From Marinibacterium sp. (GTDB lineage Bacteria > Pseudomonadota > Alphaproteobacteria > Rhodobacterales > Rhodobacteraceae): a stretch of DNA of 64,000 bases. The DNA is taken from NCBI GenBank assembly GCA_025800215.1, contig JAOXSC010000221.1, positions 1 through 64,000 of the forward strand, written 5' to 3'. The translations under genes were made by a program, and so were the position numbers. Below, one piece after another: positions 37,428 to 45,093 of this stretch (position 1 is its first letter; each line of letters opens with the position of its first letter). The notes below the pieces were generated by a model, which made no database searches, had not been told where the DNA came from, and saw only the letters and a list, made by a program, of their open reading frames with translations.

Positions 37428-37470
37428 TTGACAAAACCGAAACAAGGGCGATGATGATACGCATCATGCA
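37428..37470 (+). promoter_or_regulatory. TRAP operon promoter with operator site A
   Basis: TTGACA (37428-37433) is a consensus -35; GATGAT (37453-37458) is a possible -10 at a 19-base spacing. Overlapping the -10 is ATGATACGCATCATGCA (37454-37470), whose core ATGAT/ATCAT is a dyad. It differs at one position from a site between the acyl-CoA ligase and its divergent TetR gene (57632-57648). A repressor bound here would block RNA polymerase. Confidence 0.55.
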
Positions 37471-37489
37471 GAACGGTTGGAGGGCCGGC

Positions 37490-38554
37490 ATGAACGACAA
37501 GGGGAGGAAAGTCGTGAAAAAGATTATCGCAACAGCCGCGACCGTGCTGGCGCTCGGTCCGATGGCGGCGGCCGCACAACAGACGCTTATCTTTGGCGAA
37601 GCTGCTCCGAACCGCGGCGCGCGGTCCGAGACACTGACATGGGTGATCAACGAAATTACCGACAAAACCGGCATGCCGGTTCAGGAGCAATGGGCCGGGG
37701 CGCTGTTCAATGCCGCGGGCGCCCTGGACGGCATTGGCAGCCGGGTCGCCGATTTCGGCACCGTCATCGCCGCCTATAACCCGACCGAGCTGACCGGCTA
37801 TAACATCGCCGATCTGCCGCTTGGCTATACCGATCCCTGGGTGCTGATGCAGGCGACCGACGACCTGATGCGCTCGACCCCCGAAATCCAGCAGCAGATG
37901 GCCGATCTGGGGCTGGTCTATGTGGGCGGCAGCACCACCACCGCGCTGGATCTGGGCTGCAAGGACAAGACCATCACGACACTGGCCGATTTTGACGGGG
38001 TGTCCGTCCGGGTGGCGGGCACCTATGGGCGCGCGCTCAGCGATGTCTATGGCGTGATCCCGGTGCGTGACAGCATCTACAACGCATATCAGGGTCTGGA
38101 TACCGGCCTTTACGATTGTTCAATGGGCTATGCCTATGTCACCAACGCGCTGCGCTGGTATGAGCAATTCACATCCTACACCAAGCTGGGCTGGGGCCAG
38201 TTCGGCGGGGTCGGGCTGGTGATGAACCTCGACACCTGGGAAAGCCTCAGCCCCGAAGATCAGGCCGCCATCACCGAAATCGGCAAGCAGATGACCAACC
38301 ATTTCGGTGAGGCCATCCAGGCCGAAACCCAAGCCGCCTTTGCGCAGATGGAAGAAAACGGGATCGAGATCCTCGAGATCACCGATGCCGAGCGTGAACA
38401 GCTTCTGGCCTCGAGCGAGCCCTATATCGCCGAATGGGTCGAACGCGCCAACAAGAGCGGGCTGGATGGAGAAGCCCTTCTGGTCACCTTCCGCGGCCTG
38501 CTGGACAAGTACGAACAGGAACGCATCGAACAGGGTTACCCCTGGGAGCGCTAA
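37490..38554 (+). CDS. dctP: TRAP transporter substrate-binding protein (DctP family)
   Basis: The periplasmic receptor of a tripartite ATP-independent transporter. The N-terminus contains KKIIATAATVLALGPMAAAAQ, a signal peptide. The mature part starts QQTLIFGEAAPNRGAR and shows the family pattern of two alpha/beta lobes, with VRVAGTYGRALSDVYGVIP in the position of the ligand-binding Arg region. The substrate is not predictable; organic acids are usual. ATG 37490 has GGAGGG 5 bases upstream. A GTG at 37514 with GGGGAGG 6 bases upstream is almost equally good and would give a shorter signal peptide (MKKIIATAAT). A strong hairpin separates it from dctQ. Confidence 0.9.
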   Translation: MNDKGRKVVKKIIATAATVLALGPMAAAAQQTLIFGEAAPNRGARSETLTWVINEITDKTGMPVQEQWAGALFNAAGALDGIGSRVADFGTVIAAYNPTELTGYNIADLPLGYTDPWVLMQATDDLMRSTPEIQQQMADLGLVYVGGSTTTALDLGCKDKTITTLADFDGVSVRVAGTYGRALSDVYGVIPVRDSIYNAYQGLDTGLYDCSMGYAYVTNALRWYEQFTSYTKLGWGQFGGVGLVMNLDTWESLSPEDQAAITEIGKQMTNHFGEAIQAETQAAFAQMEENGIEILEITDAEREQLLASSEPYIAEWVERANKSGLDGEALLVTFRGLLDKYEQERIEQGYPWER

Positions 38555-38565
38555 GCGCACCCCCT

Positions 38566-38613
38566 GCCCGGCACCCAACACCCCGGTAACACGGGGTGAC
38601 AAGGGGGCCGGGC
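38566..38613 (+). promoter_or_regulatory. Nested stem-loop between dctP and dctQ
   Basis: Outer arms GCCCGGC (38566-38572) and GCCGGGC (38607-38613) enclose an inner hairpin CACCCCG/CGGGGTG (38579-38598). There is no T-run. Such structures between a binding-protein gene and its membrane-subunit genes often protect the upstream mRNA or attenuate, giving an excess of receptor. Confidence 0.5.
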
Positions 38614-38734
38614 GGGGACGGTTTTGCCACATCCCTCGGGATGCAACCGGTCGCGCGCCTGGTCGCGCGGCGCTTGCCCGGCGGCCTCTTCATGGCCACC
38701 GGTTGTCCATCAACATCATCAGGAAACCAATCGC

Positions 38735-39271
38735 ATGCTCAGGCAGTTCGAAGATTTCCTTCACAAGTTTTCCGCCTTTCTCATCTTCTTTGTCGGAGCG
38801 CTGATTTTCGGCAATGTGGTGGCGCGGGCGCTGTTTCGCACCCAGATCCCCGACACCATCATCATCGTCCCCGAACTGATGGTGGCGATGATCCTGTTCC
38901 CTCTGGCCGCCGTGACGCGGGACCGGTCGCATATCGTGGTCGAACTGGTGTCGCGCAAGATGCCCCGGCAGGCTCAGGGCTGGCTGGTGGTCTTCGGATC
39001 GCTGATCGGCCTGATCGCCATCGGTATCCTGCTTTATGCCGGGATCCATGATCTGGAAAAGGTTATATCGCGCCAGTCCCAGTTCGCGGGCGACCTTGAG
39101 CTGCCCAAATGGCCCGGCGTGGCCGCCTATGTGGCGGGGCTCGCCTTTTGCGCGGTGCGGCTGGTGCTGATGCTGCTGCAGGACGGGCTGGCCTGCCTGC
39201 GCGGCGACGTGGATGACCTGATCGCCCCCCATGACACTGCCGACGACATCGAAGACAAGGAGCAAGTCTGA
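38735..39271 (+). CDS. dctQ: TRAP transporter small permease (DctQ family)
   Basis: 178 residues with four predicted membrane helices (about 11-31, 45-65, 85-105 and 128-148). The first reads FSAFLIFFVGALIFGNVVAR and the family motif RDRSHIVVELV follows helix two. It forms the membrane complex with DctM. The ATG at 38735 is preceded by AGGA. The stop overlaps the dctM start by one base (TGATG), so the two are translationally coupled. Confidence 0.88.
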   Translation: MLRQFEDFLHKFSAFLIFFVGALIFGNVVARALFRTQIPDTIIIVPELMVAMILFPLAAVTRDRSHIVVELVSRKMPRQAQGWLVVFGSLIGLIAIGILLYAGIHDLEKVISRQSQFAGDLELPKWPGVAAYVAGLAFCAVRLVLMLLQDGLACLRGDVDDLIAPHDTADDIEDKEQV

Positions 39272-40608
39272 TGAGTGCAATCATTATTGGCGCCTGGTCC
39301 TTCTGTTCGGCGGTGGGGCTGCTGATCCTGCGCACCCCGATCGCCTTTGCGCTGTCGCTGGTGGCGTCGATCTCGATGTTCCTGATGTTCGCATCGCGCA
39401 CCGGCACGCTGGATTTCGACCGGGCCTGGACGCCCGCGACGTCGCTGATTTTTTCGTCGACCTTCGAGATCCTGCACAAATACGAACTGTCGATGATCCC
39501 TCTCTTTGTGGCGCTTGGCCATATCAGCTATCACGCGCAGATCACCACCAAGATCTACCATGCCGCCCGGATCTGGATGAACCGCATCCCCGGAGGCGTG
39601 GCCATGGCGTCGATCCTGGGCTGCGGCGGATTTTCGGCGGTGACGGGATCGTCCATTGCCTGTGCATCCACCATGGGCCGGATCTGCTGCCCCGAAATGC
39701 TGCGCATCGGGTATGATCCGCGTCTGGCCACGTCATCGGTGGCGGTGGGCGGCACGCTGGGGTCTCTGATCCCGCCATCGGTTCTGTTCATCCTGTATGG
39801 GATCTTCACCGAAACCTCGATCAGTCAGCTGTTCCTGGCCGGAGTGCTGCCCGGTCTGCTGTCGCTGGCGGGGTTCCTGCTGGTGGTCTATATCTGGGTC
39901 CGCCGCAAACCCGAAGTCGCCCCGATGATGGAAGACACCGTCACACGGGCCGAGCGGTTCCGCGCCCTGCTGCAGATCTGGCCGGCGCTGCTGCTGTTCC
40001 TGATCATCATCGGCGGGATCTATGGCGGGATCTTCACCCCGACCGAAGCCGCCGCCGTCAGCCTTGCAGCGACCATCGCCATCGGGCTGGCACAGCGTCT
40101 GCTGACCTTTGAAAACATCTGGTCGTCGCTCAAGGAAACCGCCTATCAGACCACCACGCTGTTCATTCTGGCGGCCGCCGCCAAGATGTTCGTGGGCTTC
40201 ATCGCCCTGACCGGTGTGGCCGGGCAGGTGTCGGACGCGGCCCAGGCGGCGAACCTGTCGCCGGCCATGCTGCTGCTGCTGATCGCGGTGATCTATCTGG
40301 TTCTGGGGATGTTCATGGATCCCATCGGGATCATGATCCTGACCCTGCCGATCTTCATCCCGCTGGTCGAAGGGTTCAACATGGATCTGATCTGGTTCGG
40401 CGTGGTGGTGATCAAGCTTCTGGAAATCAGCCTGATCACGCCACCGGTGGGGCTGAATGCCTTTGTCATCGCATCGGTCACCAGCTCATCGGTGAAACTG
40501 GACGAGATCTTTGCAGGGATCGCCCGCTTCCTGACCATCGACATCCTGGTGCTGATCCTGATCATCGCCTTCCCGGTGATTTCGCTGCTGATCCCCAATT
40601 CGATGTAG
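39271..40608 (+). CDS. dctM: TRAP transporter large permease (DctM family)
   Basis: 445 residues, the usual length, with about 12 hydrophobic segments. Family motifs are CGGFSAVTGSSIACASTMGR and VAVGGTLGSLIPPSVLFILY in the first half, and GMFMDPIGIMILTLPIFIPL and ITPPVGLNAFVIASV in the second. It is the sodium-coupled translocating subunit working with DctP and DctQ in the inner membrane. It directly overlaps dctQ and is followed 95 bases later by the alcohol dehydrogenase gene, probably in the same transcript. Confidence 0.93.
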   Translation: MSAIIIGAWSFCSAVGLLILRTPIAFALSLVASISMFLMFASRTGTLDFDRAWTPATSLIFSSTFEILHKYELSMIPLFVALGHISYHAQITTKIYHAARIWMNRIPGGVAMASILGCGGFSAVTGSSIACASTMGRICCPEMLRIGYDPRLATSSVAVGGTLGSLIPPSVLFILYGIFTETSISQLFLAGVLPGLLSLAGFLLVVYIWVRRKPEVAPMMEDTVTRAERFRALLQIWPALLLFLIIIGGIYGGIFTPTEAAAVSLAATIAIGLAQRLLTFENIWSSLKETAYQTTTLFILAAAAKMFVGFIALTGVAGQVSDAAQAANLSPAMLLLLIAVIYLVLGMFMDPIGIMILTLPIFIPLVEGFNMDLIWFGVVVIKLLEISLITPPVGLNAFVIASVTSSSVKLDEIFAGIARFLTIDILVLILIIAFPVISLLIPNSM

Positions 40609-40703
40609 CACCGCGCAGGATCGGCTGATCACAGCCTCTGGTGTCGCCGCCCGCCCGGCGGCGGCGCCACCACCGCAACCCCCACACGCCCCCGGAGGTC
40701 ATC

Positions 40704-41774
40704 ATGAAGAACGCATGCTACTGCGTCACCGAACACCGTGCGCCGCTGCAACGGATCATCCAGGACACACCTGAGCTGACCGGCGATCAGGTGCTGCTAC
40801 GTGTGACGGCGTCGGGGGTCTGTCACAGCGACCTGCATTTCTGGGAAGGCCGCTATGACATCGGAGACGGTCAGGACATGAGCCTGTCTGATCGCGGTGT
40901 CACACTGCCCCTGACCATGGGCCATGAAATCGCGGGCGAGGTGGTGGCGCTTGGGCCCGATGCCAGCGGCATCGACATCGGCGCGCCCTATCTGGTCTAC
41001 CCGTGGCTCGGCTGCGGCGACTGCGCGGTCTGCGACCGGGACGAAGAAAACCTCTGCCCCAATCAGGCACGGTCGCTGGGGATCTTTACCCCCGGCGGAT
41101 ATGCCGAATATGTGGTGGTGCCACGGGCGAAATACTGTCTGCCTCTGGGCGATCTGGACCCTGCCCGCGCCGCACCGCTGGCCTGTTCAGGGGTCACGAC
41201 CTATAGCGCGCTTGGCAAATTCAGAGACGCCATCCGCACCGATCCGGTGGTGATCATGGGCGCCGGGGGGCTGGGCCATATGGCGCTGCGCATGGTGCGG
41301 GCGCTGTCGGGCAAGGGCGCGGTCTTTGTCGATCTTGACCCGGCCAAGCGTCAGGCGGTGCTGGATGCGGGCGCCCTGGCCGCCATTGACGGGGCCGCCC
41401 CGGATGCGGCCGATCAGATCCGCGCGGCCACCGGCGGTGGCGCGCGGCTGGTGCTGGATCTGGTGGGCGCCGAAAGCACGATCACCCTTGGGCTTGCTGC
41501 CGGTCTCAAAGGGGTGCGGGTCGTGGTGGTGGGCATGTTCGGCGGCCAGATCAAGCTGCCCACGGTCTATTTCCCGATGCGCGCGATGACGCTGGAAGGA
41601 TCCTATGTGGGCAACCTCAAGGAATTGCGCGCCCTGCTGGACCTTGTGCGCAGCGGCGCGCTGGACATTGCCCCGGTCACCCGCCGGCCCCTGCACGATG
41701 CCAATGCCGCGCTGATGGATCTGCGCGATGGCAAGGTCGTCGGGCGCGTGGTGCTGACGCCCGATCCCGCCTGA
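40704..41774 (+). CDS. Zinc-dependent alcohol dehydrogenase
   Basis: Medium-chain dehydrogenase/reductase, 356 residues. The catalytic zinc site is seen in GVCHSDLHFWEG and GHEIAGEVV; the structural zinc site is the four-Cys lobe GCGDCAVCDRDEENLC. The Rossmann motif is GAGGLGHMAL. It should oxidise an alcohol, or reduce an aldehyde, with NAD(P). The start at 40704 has GGAGGT just upstream. It lies between the TRAP transporter and the nitronate-monooxygenase-like gene on the same strand, so its substrate is probably derived from what the transporter brings in. Confidence 0.92.
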   Translation: MKNACYCVTEHRAPLQRIIQDTPELTGDQVLLRVTASGVCHSDLHFWEGRYDIGDGQDMSLSDRGVTLPLTMGHEIAGEVVALGPDASGIDIGAPYLVYPWLGCGDCAVCDRDEENLCPNQARSLGIFTPGGYAEYVVVPRAKYCLPLGDLDPARAAPLACSGVTTYSALGKFRDAIRTDPVVIMGAGGLGHMALRMVRALSGKGAVFVDLDPAKRQAVLDAGALAAIDGAAPDAADQIRAATGGGARLVLDLVGAESTITLGLAAGLKGVRVVVVGMFGGQIKLPTVYFPMRAMTLEGSYVGNLKELRALLDLVRSGALDIAPVTRRPLHDANAALMDLRDGKVVGRVVLTPDPA

Positions 41775-41829
41775 CAACCATGCGCCGCCCGACCCCATTC
41801 ACCATCTGAACCACAGCGGAGGATCCCAG

Positions 41830-42801
41830 ATGAAGACCGCAATCACAGAAATGTTCGGCATCGACTATCCGATTGTCCAGGGGGGCATGCACTATGTGGG
41901 CTTTGCCGAAATGGCCGCCGCGGTGTCGAATGCCGGGGGCCTGGGCTTTATCACCGGGCTGACCCAGGGCACGCCCGAAAAGCTGGCCAATGAAATCGCG
42001 CGCTGCCGCGACATGACCGACAAACCCTTTGGCGTGAACATCACCTTTCTGCCGACCTTTGCCAAGGTGGACTATCCCGGCATCGTCCACACCGTGATTG
42101 AGGGCGGCGTCACCGTGGTGGAAACCGCCGGCAACAACCCCAAAGAGATCATGCCCTACCTCAAGGATGCCGGGATCAAGGTGATCCACAAATGCACCTC
42201 CGTGCGTCATGCGCTGAAAGCGCAAGAGATCGGCTGCGACGTGGTGTCGGTGGACGGGTTCGAATGCGGCGGCCATCCGGGCGAAGACGATGTGCCCAAC
42301 ATGATCCTGCTGCCGCGCGCGGCCGCCGAGCTTGACATCCCCTTTATCGCATCGGGCGGGATGGCCAATGGCAGATCACTGGTGGCCGCCCTTGCGCTTG
42401 GGGCACAGGGGATCAACATGGGCACCCGCTTTGTCGCCACGCGCGACGCGCCGGTGCATGACAACGTCAAGAACGGCATCGTCGCGGCAACCGAACTGGA
42501 CACCCGCATCATCCTGCGCCCGTTCCGCAACACCGAACGCGTGCTGACCAACGCCGCCGTCGAACGGGTGGTGCAAAAGGAAAAGGAACTGGGCGACAGC
42601 ATCACCTTTGACGACATCAAACCCGAAGTCGCCGGGGTCTATCCCAAGGTCATGGTGGAGGGCGACATGGATGCCGGTGCGTGGTCCTGTGGCATGGTCG
42701 TGGGGCTGATTGACGACATTCCCACCTGCGAAGAGCTGATCACCCGCACCATCGCCGAGGCGCGCGACATCATCGCCAACCGCCTCGCCCCGCTGGCCTG
42801 A
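41830..42801 (+). CDS. Nitronate monooxygenase (2-nitropropane dioxygenase) family flavoprotein
   Basis: 323 residues with a TIM-barrel flavoprotein pattern. PIVQGGMHYVGFAEMAAAVS is the FMN-binding start, FECGGHPGEDD carries the conserved His, and ASGGMANGRSLVAALALGAQ is the phosphate-binding part. Members oxidise alkyl nitronates, and many relatives have other roles (e.g. reductases in acyl-CoA or aromatic clusters), so the substrate is open. GGAGG lies 7 bases upstream of the ATG. It is the last gene of the plus-strand block and converges on the TauD-type gene. Confidence 0.88.
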   Translation: MKTAITEMFGIDYPIVQGGMHYVGFAEMAAAVSNAGGLGFITGLTQGTPEKLANEIARCRDMTDKPFGVNITFLPTFAKVDYPGIVHTVIEGGVTVVETAGNNPKEIMPYLKDAGIKVIHKCTSVRHALKAQEIGCDVVSVDGFECGGHPGEDDVPNMILLPRAAAELDIPFIASGGMANGRSLVAALALGAQGINMGTRFVATRDAPVHDNVKNGIVAATELDTRIILRPFRNTERVLTNAAVERVVQKEKELGDSITFDDIKPEVAGVYPKVMVEGDMDAGAWSCGMVVGLIDDIPTCEELITRTIAEARDIIANRLAPLA

Positions 42802-42804
42802 CCG

Positions 42805-42839
42805 AAAAACCGCCCCCGCCGATCGGGCCGGGGGCGGTT
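42805..42839 (-). terminator. Terminator between convergent genes
   Basis: AACCGCCCCCG (42808-42818) pairs perfectly with CGGGGGCGGTT (42829-42839). Read on the minus strand the stem is followed by a run of five T, so it is an intrinsic terminator for the TauD-type gene. On the plus strand the T-run is short, so it may act weakly in both directions. Confidence 0.75.
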
Positions 42840-42854
42840 CTGACCAAAGGCCGC

Positions 42855-43706
42855 TCAGGCCGCTGACACGTGATAGCGCGGGTCGTCCTCGATGGTCAGC
42901 CGGTGCAGCAGCCGGTCATAGCCTTCGAACCCGCCGGTGGCCTTGTGCAGCACCGCGCGGTTGTCCCATTGCACCAGCATATCGGGCGCCCATTTGTGGG
43001 CATAGACAAATTCAGGGCGCTGCACCCAGGCGTTGACCTCGGCGATGATCTCGGCGGCGGCGTCTTCGCTCAGCCCGATCACATCAAGCAGATAGGATCC
43101 CGCAAACAGCCCTTCGGCGCCGGATTCAGGGTGCTGGCGCAGGATGTCATGGGTCACTTCGGCATCTGCGTCGTCGGATGTGGCCACCTGCATCGAGCCT
43201 TTGTAATCGGCGTATTTGCCACCGGTCCGCGAATACGCTTTGCGCGCAGAATGAATGCCGACCAGATCGCGCACCCGCGCGCGCAGCTCGTCCGGCATGG
43301 CGGCGGCGGCCATCTGTTCATTGCAAAACAGCGTATCGCCGCCCTGCGGCGGGATCGTGATCCCATAAAGGAAGGTGCCCGATGGCGGCACCTCTTTAAA
43401 GCTCCAGTCGGCATGCCAGACATCGGCAAAGATCGCGCCCGTTTCATCGGCACGGCGCTGGATGGCGGCGATGCGCTTCTGCCCCGGCAGCGGCTTGATA
43501 TAGGGGTCATCGGCGATCGGGCCGAACTGTTCGACAAAGGCTTCGAACTGCGGCGGCTCAAGGCTCTGATCGGGATAGATCAGCACGTGATGTTCCAGCC
43601 AGGCGCGGCGCAGCCGGGTCAGGCTGTCGGCATCCAGCGGCTGGGTCAGGTCGATGCCTGTGACAACCGCGCCGCAGGGGGCGCCGGTGGGCTCGATATG
43701 GATCAT
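42855..43706 (-). CDS. TauD/TfdA-family Fe(II)/2-oxoglutarate dioxygenase
   Basis: 283 residues. The facial triad is visible as WHADWSF (His-x-Asp) and the distal His in YDRLLHRLTI, with the 2-oxoglutarate-binding Arg close by. The start reads MIHIEPTGAPCGAVVTGIDL, as in taurine and 2,4-D dioxygenases. It should hydroxylate a small acid so that sulfite, a phenol or a similar group leaves; the substrate cannot be named. ATG 43706 has GGGAG upstream. It is divergent from a TetR gene with a perfect palindrome between them. Confidence 0.9.
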   Translation of the reverse strand: MIHIEPTGAPCGAVVTGIDLTQPLDADSLTRLRRAWLEHHVLIYPDQSLEPPQFEAFVEQFGPIADDPYIKPLPGQKRIAAIQRRADETGAIFADVWHADWSFKEVPPSGTFLYGITIPPQGGDTLFCNEQMAAAAMPDELRARVRDLVGIHSARKAYSRTGGKYADYKGSMQVATSDDADAEVTHDILRQHPESGAEGLFAGSYLLDVIGLSEDAAAEIIAEVNAWVQRPEFVYAHKWAPDMLVQWDNRAVLHKATGGFEGYDRLLHRLTIEDDPRYHVSAA

Positions 43707-43774
43707 CTGTCTCTCTCCCTCTTCGACAGGCCCGGACGGGCTGATGACTGTCTGGCGGATGTTTAGCTCAATAT

Positions 43775-43794
43775 TAGTTGTTGGCCAACAACTA
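43775..43794. promoter_or_regulatory. Perfect 20-bp palindrome, probable TetR operator
   Basis: TAGTTGTTGGCCAACAACTA is a perfect palindrome placed between the starts of the TauD-type gene (43706, minus) and the TetR gene (43856, plus). Length, symmetry and position match a TetR-family operator controlling both genes. Confidence 0.7.
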
Positions 43795-43855
43795 TTTTCA
43801 TTGCAGCCCGGATCTGCTACACATCCACAACCCAAGACCGACCGGAGCCCGCCCC

Positions 43856-44629
43856 GTGACCGACCAGCCCCCCCGCACCCAAAAGGACCGCCGCAGCCAA
43901 AGCGACGCCCGCATCATCGCCGCCGCGATCGACCTTTACGCCGCCCAGGGCTATCTGAAGACGACGCTGAACCAGATCGGGACGGCGGCGGGCTGCACCG
44001 GGGCGCTGATCAGCACGCGCTATGGGTCCAAGACGGGGCTCTTGCGGGCAGTGCTGGCCAATATCACCAGCCGTTTTGCCAGCGACCCGGTCTATATCCG
44101 CCAAGTCGAAGCGATGTTCACCGACCCGCGCCCGACATCTGCCGACCCCCACCCGACAGCTGCAGATCACGCCCCGCCTGACACCAGCCTGTCCGACAGC
44201 GCCGCCGAAGATCACGCCAGCCGCAGCGGGTTTGGCGGCAAACCGGCCCGCAACGATTCCGCCCGGCAGCTGCTGCGCGCGTTCATCCGGCTCTATCTAG
44301 AAGACGTGGGGCGCACCCAAAGCCGCATGAAGGCGCTGCATGTGATCATGGGCGAAGCGCTTGGCGCCGTGCCGGAAGTTCAGGACGACATCATCAAGGT
44401 CAACACCCTGTTTCGCCTGCGCATCATCAAGCTGATTGAGGCCGGGATGGACGCGGGCGAATACCCGCCCCATATCGACACGCAGAATGCCGCCATTGCG
44501 GTTGTGGGCCTGCTGCGCGGGGTGACCATGCAGGCGCTGTTCGAACCCGATGTGGTGCGCATCTGCGATCAGATCCCCCGCATCCAGGATGCCGTCGCCG
44601 CCCTGCTGAAGCCGCCTGCCCCGGCTTAG
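43856..44629 (+). CDS. TetR-family transcriptional regulator
   Basis: 257 residues. The DNA-binding domain is at about 15-65 (ARIIAAAIDLYAAQGYLKTT, then IGTAAGCTGALISTRYGSKTG). Between helix 4 and the ligand domain lies an unusual 45-residue segment rich in Pro, Asp, Ala and Ser (about 88-135) that looks disordered. The core then continues at QLLRAFIRLYLEDVG. The GTG start at 43856 is chosen because GGAG lies 8 bases upstream and the N-terminus then fits the family. It probably represses itself and the divergent dioxygenase gene through the 20-bp palindrome. Confidence 0.88.
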   Translation: MTDQPPRTQKDRRSQSDARIIAAAIDLYAAQGYLKTTLNQIGTAAGCTGALISTRYGSKTGLLRAVLANITSRFASDPVYIRQVEAMFTDPRPTSADPHPTAADHAPPDTSLSDSAAEDHASRSGFGGKPARNDSARQLLRAFIRLYLEDVGRTQSRMKALHVIMGEALGAVPEVQDDIIKVNTLFRLRIIKLIEAGMDAGEYPPHIDTQNAAIAVVGLLRGVTMQALFEPDVVRICDQIPRIQDAVAALLKPPAPA

Positions 44630-44664
44630 GATCCGGGCCAGAACGCAGGGGTCAGAACGGGGGC

Positions 44665-45093
44665 TCAGGATCCCCCCAGGTGCAGCGTCACCGGCAGTGG
44701 CCGCAGCAGGGCCAGCACCGCATCCGGGATCGCGGCCCCTTGCAGGTGCAGTTCGATCCCACCACCCCTGGTCACCCGCGCGGAAGGCTCGGCGGGGCAG
44801 CCCGCCTGCGCAAGGATCTCGGACACCACATGCTGCGCCGCCCGCGCCCGCAGCTCGGGCTTAAAGATCTTGCCCACATGGGTCATCGGCATATCATCCA
44901 GAACCTCGACCCGGCGGGGGCGTGCTGGCCCTTCGTCCAAGCGCGCCCGCACGTGATCAAGCAATGCGCCCGGATCGGCGGTCGCACCGTCACGCAGGGT
45001 GACAAAAACCACCGGCAATTCGCCCGCATAGGCGCCGGGCGCGCCCACGGCAGCGGCATGAACCACATCGGGATGCGCCGTCAGCTCAGCCAG
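44665..45093 (-). pseudogene. C-terminal remnant of an acyl-CoA synthetase (AMP-binding)
   Basis: These 142 codons match only the C-terminal lid domain of acyl-CoA synthetases: LAELTAHPDVVHAAAVG, GELPVVFVTLRDGA, RVEVLDDMPMTHVGKIFKPE with the catalytic Lys, and LRARAA. The 400-odd residue N-terminal adenylation domain is absent. The frame overlaps the last 13 bases of the membrane-protein gene and has no start of its own at the domain border. It is best read as a gene beheaded by a deletion or rearrangement. Confidence 0.7.
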
